From Acidobacteriota bacterium (GTDB lineage: Bacteria > Acidobacteriota > Vicinamibacteria > Vicinamibacterales > UBA2999), in the NCBI GenBank assembly GCA_020851565.1, contig JADZCN010000030.1:1-64000 (forward strand): a stretch of 64,000 nucleotides of DNA, given 5' to 3'. This document shows positions 1 through 7,241 of this stretch, in pieces. The notes beneath the pieces were generated by a model. The model was not told the origin of the DNA. It did not search any database and saw only the letters and a program-made list of their open reading frames with translations. Position 1 is the stretch's first letter; each line of letters starts with the position of its first letter. The position numbers and the translations under genes were made by a program.

Positions 1-2
1 AC

Positions 3-152
3 CGGTCGCATCTCGTGAACATCAACAAGATCAAGGAGATCGTCCCTTGGTTCAGCAGGAACTACATCCTCAGGATGAAGGACGCGAAAGCGACCGAGAT
101 CCCGGTCAGCCGCACGCAGACGCGGCGCCTGCGGGAGTACCTGAAGCTGTAG
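3..152 (+). CDS. LytTR-type DNA-binding response regulator, C-terminal fragment
   Basis: The last 49 codons of a gene that enters from outside the window. The peptide begins RSHLVNINKIKEI and ends with IPVSRTQTRRLREYLKL. This is the pattern of the LytTR DNA-binding domain: the H-R-S-x-x-V-N strand near the start and the 'P-V-S-R' turn before the final helix. Proteins of this family are usually LytR/AlgR response regulators with an N-terminal receiver domain, which would lie upstream of the window. What is seen is only the domain end; the full architecture is inferred. Confidence 0.75.
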   Translation, partial: RSHLVNINKIKEIVPWFSRNYILRMKDAKATEIPVSRTQTRRLREYLKL

Positions 153-283
153 CGTTTGGCGACCCCGGCGACGAGGACACGCCTGCCCCGTTCAGGTTCG
201 AGGCCATCGCCCCCCTGACCCCGGCCCCCGCCGCTCCCGTGCCCGTGGCCCCGGCCCCCGCCCACCCGCCCGCTGCCGGGCGC

Positions 284-802
284 ATGGATGTCTGGCGCGA
301 CGAGTTCGTCGCGTGGGTGAAGACCCTGGCATCGGCGGCCGTCTACGCCACGCTCATCGTCACGTTTGGGTTCCAGGTTGCGCGCGTCGAGGGCCAGAGC
401 ATGGCGCCAACCCTGGCGGACCAGGACCGCCTCATCGTGAACAAGCTGGCCTATCGCCTCGCGGATCCGCAGCGGGGCGACATCGTCATGCTGTACTACC
501 CGCTGAACCCGGACAAATCGTTCGTCAAGCGGGTCATCGCGGAGGAAGGCGACACGGTGCGCGTGGTGGACGGCCGCGTCTACGTGAACGACGTGCCCGT
601 GCCCGACAACCAGGTGCCCCCCGAGTATCGCAGCCACGACGACTGGGGCCCGCAGGTCATCCCCGAGGGCTACTATTTCGTCATGGGCGACCACCGGAAC
701 AACAGCTCCGACAGCCGCCACTGGGGCTTCGTGCCGAAGAAGTACATCATCGGCAAGGTGCAGCTGCGCTGGTGGCCGGTGCCCAACGCCACAATCTTCT
801 AG
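284..802 (+). CDS. lepB: Signal peptidase I
   Basis: Membrane-anchored serine protease that cleaves signal peptides from exported proteins. With the ATG at 284 the protein has 172 residues. It has one membrane segment at about residues 13-35, the box GQSMAPTL with the catalytic Ser39, the general-base Lys82 in FVKRV, and the MGDHRNNSSDSR box near residue 140. The reading frame stays open upstream to a TTG at 47, inside the previous gene, and would add a Pro/Ala-rich cytoplasmic extension. GTG codons at 239 and 245 are other possible starts. The start is therefore uncertain; the catalytic region is not. Confidence 0.88.
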   Translation: MDVWRDEFVAWVKTLASAAVYATLIVTFGFQVARVEGQSMAPTLADQDRLIVNKLAYRLADPQRGDIVMLYYPLNPDKSFVKRVIAEEGDTVRVVDGRVYVNDVPVPDNQVPPEYRSHDDWGPQVIPEGYYFVMGDHRNNSSDSRHWGFVPKKYIIGKVQLRWWPVPNATIF

Positions 803-920
803 CCCTGACCTCACGTGAATGGAGCGCCCATCAGCCCGCTGATCCAGCCGGAACCGCCACGAATCGGGGGAGGTCGAGCGGACGGCATGGGCACATCCGG
901 GGCGTGGTGGGGCTAGCCGC

Positions 921-1790
921 GTGGATCGCTATGCCGCGGTCTCGCGCGTCCTCGGGCGCGTCCTCGTCCTGAACCTCGGCGTCGCCATCGCGAAGATCGT
1001 GCTGGGCTACACGTCCGGCTCGGTCGGGATCCTCTCCGACGGCTACCACTCGCTCACCGACAGCGCCTCGAACGTCGTCGCCATTTTCGGCGTGCGTGTC
1101 GCCCGGCGGCCGCCCGACGAGGACCATCCCTACGGCCACCGCAAGTTCGAGACGATGGCATCGCTGGCCATCCTCGTCTTCCTGATCCTGGTGCTCGTGC
1201 AGGTGCTGGGTGCAGCCGTCGAGCGTCTGCAGAGCGGCGCCACGCCGGAGGTCGAGGCGCTGGCGTTCTGGGTGATGGGGGGGACGTTCCTGGTGAACGT
1301 GGCGGTGGTGTGGTACGAGCGCAGCGCCGGCCGCCGGCTGACGAGCGAGATCCTGCTCGCCGATGCGCATCACACGAGCAGCGACCTGTTCACGTCGGGC
1401 GCGGTCATCGCGGCGCTGGTCGGCGTGCGCATGGGCTACCCGTGGCTCGACCCGGTCGCCGCGTTCCTCGTGGCGGGGTTCATCGCGCTCGCGTGCTGGG
1501 AGATCTTCCAGGACACCGCGCGCATCCTCGGGGATCGCATCGTGATCGACGAGAGCAACATCCGCGAGGTCGTGCAGTCGGTGCCCGAGGTCCTGGGCTG
1601 CCACCAGATCCGCACGCGCGGCTCCGTCGACTTCGTGTTCCTCGACCTGCACGTGTGGATGGACCCCGACCTGCCGCTGCACGAGGCGCACCGCCTGTCG
1701 CACGTGGTAAAGGACCGGCTGATGGCGCGCTTTCCCGAGATCAAGGACGCGGTGATCCACATCGAGCCACCGCCGGCGCCCAATCGCTGA
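921..1790 (+). CDS. Cation diffusion facilitator family metal transporter
   Basis: Inner-membrane divalent cation/proton antiporter, 289 residues with a GTG start. The first helices carry the CDF metal-site pattern (D40, H43, D47 in ILSDGYHSLTD). The His-rich loop DEDHPYGHRKFE follows, and the second metal-site helix AHHTSSD lies near residue 150. A C-terminal cytoplasmic domain, from roughly residue 205, ends with DAVIHIEPP, as in this family. The metal (Zn, Mn, Fe or other) cannot be read from the sequence. It stands alone between lepB and the converging moaC. Confidence 0.93.
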   Translation: MDRYAAVSRVLGRVLVLNLGVAIAKIVLGYTSGSVGILSDGYHSLTDSASNVVAIFGVRVARRPPDEDHPYGHRKFETMASLAILVFLILVLVQVLGAAVERLQSGATPEVEALAFWVMGGTFLVNVAVVWYERSAGRRLTSEILLADAHHTSSDLFTSGAVIAALVGVRMGYPWLDPVAAFLVAGFIALACWEIFQDTARILGDRIVIDESNIREVVQSVPEVLGCHQIRTRGSVDFVFLDLHVWMDPDLPLHEAHRLSHVVKDRLMARFPEIKDAVIHIEPPPAPNR

Positions 1791-1872
1791 ATCGCCCGAT
1801 TGCGCAATCCAATGCGCAATCCCCCAATCACCCAATCACCCGGTGAATCGCTCACTCACCAATTGTCAATCA
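1781..1872. repeat. Degenerate CAATC-type tandem repeat
   Basis: The gap between the convergent CDF and moaC genes consists of repeated CAATCnnn/GCAAT units with a period near 8. On the other strand these read GATTGGGn, the same family as at 5140-5280. Both gene ends run into the tract. Confidence 0.7.
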
Positions 1873-2477
1873 GCAATGGGCACGCGCCGGTACACGCCGC
1901 TCTTGCCACCTCGCTTCTCCACCAGGCATATGTCGCCGACGACCATGCCTCGGTCCACGGCCTTCAGCATGTCGTAGATGGTGAGGCCGGCGACGGCGAC
2001 GGCGGTGAGGGCTTCCATCTCGACGCCCGTCTGCCCCGTGGTGCGCACGCGGGCCTCGATCTCGTAGCCCGTGCGGGTGGGCGTCAGCTCCACCGAGATG
2101 TGAGAGAGCATCAGCGGGTGGCAGAGGGGGATGAGCTCGCTCGTGCGCTTGGCGGCCAGGATGCCGGCCAGGCGTGCGGCCTGCAGCGGGTCGCCTTTCT
2201 TCACGGCGCCGGTGCGAATCAGCTTGCGGGCCAGCGCCGACATGGTGACGCGCCCCCGGGCCACCGCCTCGCGAGCGGTCACGGCCTTGTCGCCGACGTC
2301 CACCATGCGTGCCTTGCCGTCGGCGCCAACGTGCGAAAGCCGCGCGGCAACGGATTCCCGTCGCGAGAGCCGTCCCGTCGTGGAGGTCCCTCCCGGCGCG
2401 GCCGTTCCCTTTCCCGGCGGCGTCTGTCCTGTTCCCGGTTCCCGACTCCAGGTTCCCGGCTGGTCCCTACGCGCCAT
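1866..2477 (-). CDS. moaC: Cyclic pyranopterin monophosphate synthase MoaC
   Basis: Second step of molybdenum cofactor synthesis: converts the cyclic GTP intermediate made by MoaA into cyclic pyranopterin monophosphate. The family core runs from MVDVGDKAV (residue 58) to the C-terminus, with the C119-H120 pair in LIPLCHPL and D169/K172 in IYDMLKAVDRG, matching known active-site positions. The ATG lies inside the end of rex (11-base overlap), implying translational coupling. No other start codon exists before residue 58. The first ~45 residues are therefore an unusual Gly/Pro/Arg-rich tail, partly encoded by GTTCCCGG repeats. A molybdopterin enzyme is encoded at 52684. Confidence 0.93.
   Translation of the reverse strand: MARRDQPGTWSREPGTGQTPPGKGTAAPGGTSTTGRLSRRESVAARLSHVGADGKARMVDVGDKAVTAREAVARGRVTMSALARKLIRTGAVKKGDPLQAARLAGILAAKRTSELIPLCHPLMLSHISVELTPTRTGYEIEARVRTTGQTGVEMEALTAVAVAGLTIYDMLKAVDRGMVVGDICLVEKRGGKSGVYRRVPIAD
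2404..2466. repeat. GTTCCCGG-type repeat inside the moaC 5' end
   Basis: Degenerate TTCCCGG/GTTCCCG units lie within the first codons of moaC. The same kind of tract is intergenic elsewhere in the window; here it is translated. Confidence 0.55.
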
Positions 2478-3135
2478 CCTCCCCTCCCTGCGCGAGGTAG
2501 AACGACAGGCTCTCGAGCGACACGGTGAGGTCCACGCTCTTCAGTTTCACGCCCGGCGGCACGCGGAGCGTGCCGGGTGAGAAGTTGAGGATGGCCTTCA
2601 CGCCGGCGGCGACCACCATGTCGAGGACGGGCTGAGCCGATTCGGCCGGCACCGCGATGACGCCGATATCGATGTGCTCGCGGCGCGCCACCTTTCTGAG
2701 GTCGCGGATGTCGTGGATGGGCACGCCGCTCCGCGAGGCATCGCCGATCTTCGCGTCGGAGACGTCGAACATGGCGACGATCTCGAAGCCCTCGCGGCGG
2801 AAGCCGGGATAGTCGGCCAGCGCCTGGCCCAGGTTGCCCGCGCCGAGCACGGCCACCTTCAGCTTCCGGTCCAGCCCGAGGATTTGTCGCAGGTGCAGCT
2901 TCAGGTCCTTGACGTAGTAACCGACGCCGCGCACGCCGAACTCGCCGAAGTACGCCAGGTCCTTGCGGATCTGGGCCGCGTTCAGGTGGAACTGCTCGGC
3001 GAGCGTCTGGGACGAGATGGTCTCCACGCCCGAGGCCTCGAGCTGGTTGAGGCACCGCAGGTAGACCGACAGCCGGTTCGTGGTGAGCTCGGACACCTGC
3101 TCGGAGGTCGCCCTGCGCTTGTTCGGTGAATTCAC
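2467..3135 (-). CDS. rex: Redox-sensing transcriptional repressor Rex
   Basis: DNA-binding repressor that senses the NADH/NAD+ ratio and controls fermentative and respiratory genes. 222 residues. It has an N-terminal winged helix (TNRLSVYLRCLNQLE to DLAYFGEFGVRGVGY) and a Rossmann NAD(H) domain starting at KVAVLGAGNLGQAL. The C-terminal helix SLSFYLAQ is typical of the domain-swapped dimer. The GTG at 3135 is chosen because GAGGG lies five bases upstream; an ATG at 3174 has no such site and would intrude on the OPT promoter region. It is followed by the overlapping moaC and is divergent from the OPT gene. Confidence 0.95.
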   Translation of the reverse strand: MNSPNKRRATSEQVSELTTNRLSVYLRCLNQLEASGVETISSQTLAEQFHLNAAQIRKDLAYFGEFGVRGVGYYVKDLKLHLRQILGLDRKLKVAVLGAGNLGQALADYPGFRREGFEIVAMFDVSDAKIGDASRSGVPIHDIRDLRKVARREHIDIGVIAVPAESAQPVLDMVVAAGVKAILNFSPGTLRVPPGVKLKSVDLTVSLESLSFYLAQGGEDGA

Positions 3136-3184
3136 AAGGACCCTCAGGATAGCAAAGTCCGATGCTGGTATCATCCCCGCCCAT

Positions 3185-5137
3185 ATGGCCGATTCCTCGA
3201 AAGGTTTCCAGCCCTACGTCCCCGCGTCCCAGTCGATGGCCGAGTTCACGGCCAAAGCCATCTTCATCGGCGTGCTCTTCGGACTGCTGTTCGGCGCCTC
3301 CACCGTGTATCTGGGCCTGCGCGCAGGCCTCACCGTCAGCGCCTCCATCCCCATCGCCGTGCTCGCCCTTTCGGTGCTGAAGCACCTGGGCGGCTCCACC
3401 ATTCTCGAGAACAACATCGTCCAGACGATCGGGTCCGCGGGCGAGTCGGTGGCGGGCGGTGTGGTCTTCACCATCCCGGCCCTCATCTTCCTGCTGCCCG
3501 ACGGCCCGGGGTACTTCAACTACACGCAGATTACGATGCTGGCCTTCGCGGGCGGCATCCTCGGCGTGCTGATGATGGTGCCGCTCCGGCGGGCGCTCAT
3601 CGTGAAGGAGCACGGCGTGCTGCCCTACCCCGAGGGCACGGCCTGCGCCGAGGTGCTCGTGGCGGGCGAGCGCGGCGGCCAGCTGGCCGGCCTGGTCTTC
3701 GCGGGCCTGGGCTTCGGCGCGGTCTGGAAGTCGCTCTCGTGGATCTTCAACCTGTTCCTGACCGAGATCGGCTACTCGACCCCGCGCACCAGCCAGTTCC
3801 CCAACGCCACGCTCAACGTGGACATCTCGCCCGAGTACATGGGGGTCGGTTACGTCATCGGCCCGCGCATCGCGGGCACCATGGTTGCGGGCGGCGTGCT
3901 GTCGTGGCTGGTGCTGCTGCCGCTGCTCACACTGCTCGGCGAGGCCATTCCGACGCCGTTCCCGCCCATTCATCCCAACTTCGCCAACAACCCGGCAACG
4001 GGCCAGCCATTCCTGCTCTCGGAGATGGGGCCCGGGCAGATCTGGAGCGCCTACATCCGCTACATCGGCGCGGGCGCCGTGCTGGCCGCCGGCCTCATCA
4101 CCCTCGGGCGCACGCTGCCGACCATCGTGGCCTCGGCGAAAGAGGGCCTGAAGGGACTGGGCGCCACCTCGAACGGCACGCAGCTGCGCACCGAGCGCGA
4201 CCTGCCGCTCACGATCGTCCTGGCCGGATCGCTCGCCCTCGCCATCTTCCTCGCGGTGATGCCGGGCCTGCCGACGCAGGGCAACTTCCTCGTGTCCGTC
4301 CTCATCATCCTGTTCGGGTTCTTCTTCGCCACGGTCTCGTCGCGCATCACCGGCCTCATCGGCTCGTCATCGAACCCGATTTCGGGGATGACCATCGCGA
4401 CGCTCATCATCACGTGCATCATCTTCGTGGCCCTCGGCTGGACAGGCGATGTCTACGGGCCGGTCGCCCTCTCGGTGGGTGCCATCGTCTGCATTGCGGC
4501 GGCCAACGCCGGCAACACGTCGCAGGACCTCAAGACGGGCTACATCGTCGGCGCCACGCCCTTCAACCAGCAGATGGGGCTGGCCATCGGGGTCGTCGCC
4601 TCGTCGTTCGTCATCGGGATGACGGTGCTCTACATGCACCGCGTGTTCGGCATCGGCTCGGCGGAGGTCGCGGCGCCGCAGGCCACGCTGATGGCCACGC
4701 TCATCAAGGGGCTGCTGTCGCAGAACCTGCCCTGGGGCCTGGTCCTGGTCGGCGTGTTCATCGCCGTGACGCTGGAGCTCTGTGGGGTGCACTCGCTCTC
4801 GTTTGCCGTTGGCGCCTATCTTCCCATTGCGACCACGGCCCCGATCTTCGTGGGCGGGCTGGTCCGGTGGTGGGTGGAACGGAAGACAGGCGAGAAGAGC
4901 GAGTCCGATCTCAGCGCCGGCGTGCTCTTCAGCTCGGGCCTCATCGCCGGAGGATCGCTGGCGGGCATCCTCTACGCCATCCTCTACGGCGCAGAGATGC
5001 TGGCGCCGTTCCAGGCCATCGGCAACGCGATCGCGTTCCTCCACCACGAGGGCGTGGGCGGACAGCTCGCGGGGGCTGCGCTGTTCTTCGCGCTGGCCGT
5101 CATTCTCGCGCGGTACGGGCAAAGGAGGATGGCGTAG
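3185..5137 (+). CDS. OPT family oligopeptide/metal-chelate transporter
   Basis: Polytopic inner-membrane protein of 650 residues with many hydrophobic segments, starting MADSSKGFQPYVPAS. The segment LRAGLTVSASIPIAVLALS, the stretch QTIGSAGESVAGGVVFTIPAL, and LPYPEGTACAEVL are characteristic of the bacterial OPT group. Members import oligopeptides or metal-chelate conjugates; the substrate here is unknown. Only 49 bases separate its ATG from the divergent rex start, so regulation by Rex is possible but not shown. It ends directly before a GATTGGGT repeat tract. Confidence 0.92.
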   Translation: MADSSKGFQPYVPASQSMAEFTAKAIFIGVLFGLLFGASTVYLGLRAGLTVSASIPIAVLALSVLKHLGGSTILENNIVQTIGSAGESVAGGVVFTIPALIFLLPDGPGYFNYTQITMLAFAGGILGVLMMVPLRRALIVKEHGVLPYPEGTACAEVLVAGERGGQLAGLVFAGLGFGAVWKSLSWIFNLFLTEIGYSTPRTSQFPNATLNVDISPEYMGVGYVIGPRIAGTMVAGGVLSWLVLLPLLTLLGEAIPTPFPPIHPNFANNPATGQPFLLSEMGPGQIWSAYIRYIGAGAVLAAGLITLGRTLPTIVASAKEGLKGLGATSNGTQLRTERDLPLTIVLAGSLALAIFLAVMPGLPTQGNFLVSVLIILFGFFFATVSSRITGLIGSSSNPISGMTIATLIITCIIFVALGWTGDVYGPVALSVGAIVCIAAANAGNTSQDLKTGYIVGATPFNQQMGLAIGVVASSFVIGMTVLYMHRVFGIGSAEVAAPQATLMATLIKGLLSQNLPWGLVLVGVFIAVTLELCGVHSLSFAVGAYLPIATTAPIFVGGLVRWWVERKTGEKSESDLSAGVLFSSGLIAGGSLAGILYAILYGAEMLAPFQAIGNAIAFLHHEGVGGQLAGAALFFALAVILARYGQRRMA

Positions 5138-5139
5138 CG

Positions 5140-5280
5140 CGCCCATTGAGCGATTGCCGATTGGCGATTGAGCGATTCATTGGGCGATTGACGATTGGGG
5201 CATTGCGGCATTTCGATTGGGTGATTGGGTGATTGCGTGATTGGGTGATTGGGTGATTGGGTGATTGAGTGATTGGGAGA
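5140..5280. repeat. GATTGGGT tandem repeat tract
   Basis: About 140 bases of repeats with a GTGATTGG core (period 8). The promoter-proximal half is degenerate (GCGATTGA variants) and the last half is almost exact. The tract runs into the 5' end of the next gene and contains its likely GTG start at 5269. The same family, inverted, is at 1781-1872. Confidence 0.85.
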
Positions 5281-6870
5281 TCGCGCCTCGGGGACTCGGC
5301 TCTCGCATCGGTCGTGGTCGCCGCGGGAGTGGCGGCGGCCGCCGGGTGCGCCGCGCGGGGGCCCTCGGCCGAGACCACGGCCGCGCTCTCGAATGCAGAC
5401 GCGCTCGTGCGGCAGGGCTGCTACGTGTGCCTGCAGGAAGCGGCCTCAATCCTCGAGAAGCAGGTGTCCGCCTCACCGTCGCGGCCCGCAACGGTGGCGG
5501 CCCGGCTTGTCGAGGCGCGGATCCTCGAGGGGCTGCGGCAGCGTGAGCTGGGCATCGACTCCTCGAAGGCGTTCGCGCGGGCCAGGGAACTCGCCGGACT
5601 GCCTGGTGCGCCGCCGGCGGGCGGCCCGCACCGCAGCGGTAATCGGCGGGCTGGCAACGATGGCCTGGACTACACGGCCCTGCTGGACCTCGCCGACCTC
5701 GTCACCGGCGACCCGATGGCGCCAGTCTTCGGCACCCGCACACTGCCGTATCCGCAGTGGCAGGCCCGCGTGAAGGCGACGAGCGCGGCCCTCGGCTCGG
5801 CCATCCCTGCCTCGAGGCTCGCCACCTACGTGGCGATCTCCGCGGCCTGCGAGGACCGGCAGCTGCGCGAAGCCTTCGATGCCGGGGCCATCGCGAAGGC
5901 ACACCCGGACACGCCGCTCCTCACCTGGCGACTGGCCACCTGCACGCTCGGCCCGGACGAGTCCGTGGCGGCGCTCGCCGAACAGGACCCGCGGTGGCAC
6001 GAGGCCTTGTGGTACCTCGGCCGCCGCCAGCTGGCCACCTCGCGCGACGTGCGGCGCGCCTCGGAGCTCTTCGCGCGCGCCGCGGCGGGCCTGCCGGATG
6101 CCCCGGCGGTCCTGCTCTCGCTGGCCGGCGCCCAGCAGGCACTCCGCCAGCTCGAGCCCGCGCTGGCAACCTACGACCGCGTGCTGGCCATCACGCCCAC
6201 GGCGCGGCCCGCGCTGCTCGGCCGCGTCATCTGCCTCACGCACCTCGGCCGCCACGCCGAGGCCGTGGCCACGGCGACCACCATGATCGAGCTGGGCACG
6301 TTCCTCATCGGCGATGCGCGGTACTGGCGCGCGTGGAACCACTACCAGCTGGGGAGCCTTGCTGCCGCGGAGGCCGATGCCGAGCATGCCCTGCGGCTGA
6401 TGTCGAACACCAACGCCTACACCCTGGCCGGCGTCGTGAAGTACGACCTGAAGAAGCTGGACGAGGCGGAGGAGCGGTTGAAGCGCGCGCGGGAGATGGA
6501 CAGCGCCAATTGCCAGGCCCTCTGGTACCTCGGCCTGGTGCGCACGGCGCGACCGGACTGGGCCGCGGGCGCCTCCGACTTCGCCACCGCCGTATCGTGC
6601 TACACGCAGGCGGCCGCCACGGCGCGCGCCGAGCTCGAGGCGCTGGACCGCTCGAACGATCCGCCTGAGACCAGGGCCGCAGCCAGGGCCGAGCACCAGG
6701 CGACGCTCGAGTCCAGCGAGCTCAGGGCCGCGCAGAGCGCCTACAACGCCGCGCACTGCATGGCCCGCGCGGGCGACCGTGCGGGCGCCCTCAACTACCT
6801 GGCGATGGCCGCGGAGCACCCCGAGATGAAGCCGCAGGCCGATCGCCTCCGCGCGAGCCTGCCCCGCTGA
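5269..6870 (+). CDS. TPR-repeat lipoprotein, function unknown
   Basis: 533 residues. The N-terminus has basic residues, a hydrophobic Ala/Val run and a lipobox-like AAAAGC with Cys27, so it is probably an envelope lipoprotein. From about residue 205 to the end it contains TPR-type helical pairs, for example EPALATYDRVLAITPTARPALL and EAEERLKRAREMDSANCQALW, suggesting a protein-protein scaffold. The GTG start lies within the repeat tract and has no clear ribosome site, so the exact N-terminus is uncertain. Its 3' end overlaps the convergent gene at 6791 by 80 bases. Confidence 0.75.
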   Translation: MIGRSRLGDSALASVVVAAGVAAAAGCAARGPSAETTAALSNADALVRQGCYVCLQEAASILEKQVSASPSRPATVAARLVEARILEGLRQRELGIDSSKAFARARELAGLPGAPPAGGPHRSGNRRAGNDGLDYTALLDLADLVTGDPMAPVFGTRTLPYPQWQARVKATSAALGSAIPASRLATYVAISAACEDRQLREAFDAGAIAKAHPDTPLLTWRLATCTLGPDESVAALAEQDPRWHEALWYLGRRQLATSRDVRRASELFARAAAGLPDAPAVLLSLAGAQQALRQLEPALATYDRVLAITPTARPALLGRVICLTHLGRHAEAVATATTMIELGTFLIGDARYWRAWNHYQLGSLAAAEADAEHALRLMSNTNAYTLAGVVKYDLKKLDEAEERLKRAREMDSANCQALWYLGLVRTARPDWAAGASDFATAVSCYTQAAATARAELEALDRSNDPPETRAAARAEHQATLESSELRAAQSAYNAAHCMARAGDRAGALNYLAMAAEHPEMKPQADRLRASLPR

Positions 6871-7189
6871 CGTCGTCGTCTTCCTCGTGGACGTGGACGT
6901 CGTCCTTCAGCTCTTTCACGTAACGCTCGCCTGGTCTGTAGATCTGATGGACCTCCGAAAGCGCGGCGCCAACCGCGTCCCAGCTGCCCTGTCGCTTCTG
7001 GTAGTAGATCCAGCCGCGCGACTCGGCCCACTGCGCCAGCTTATGGAGGCCGAACAGCGCGGTGACGAGGGCGGCGCCTGCAGCCACCGGATCCGGATCA
7101 GGCACCAGCGGGCTGAGCAGCGCCCACCCCACCCAGACGATCGCGCCGCCGGCGAGCGCGGCCATGAACCAACGTGACAAGCGCACCAT
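6791..7189 (-). CDS. Small predicted membrane protein
   Basis: 132 residues, not recognised. The start is the ATG at 7189, which has GAGG about five bases upstream. Two hydrophobic segments (about residues 8-27 and 33-47) are followed by a soluble region with WAESRGWIYYQKRQGSWDAVG and an acidic stretch HEEDDD. The C-terminal ~25 residues are encoded antisense to the end of the TPR lipoprotein gene. That tail may be incidental and the real functional part may end earlier. Confidence 0.5.
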   Translation of the reverse strand: MVRLSRWFMAALAGGAIVWVGWALLSPLVPDPDPVAAGAALVTALFGLHKLAQWAESRGWIYYQKRQGSWDAVGAALSEVHQIYRPGERYVKELKDDVHVHEEDDDVSGAGSRGGDRPAASSRGAPRPSPGS

Positions 7190-7200
7190 CGTGGCCTCGC

Positions 7201-7233
7201 CGTGCTTCGAACCTCCGTGCTTCGAACCCTCGT
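7201..7233. repeat. CTTCGAACCTCCGTG repeat, two copies
   Basis: Two copies of a CTTCGAACCnnCGTG unit precede the small membrane protein gene. The same 15-16 base unit is present about seven times at 58632-58740. Confidence 0.75.
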
Positions 7234-7241
7234 GACAAACG

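Noticed and set aside
3126..3135. GTGAATTCAC palindrome at the rex start codon as a Rex operator
   Set aside because: Half-sites resemble those of Rex, but the known operator has a 4-base spacer and outer TT/AA; here the halves touch. Autoregulation is possible but not supported.
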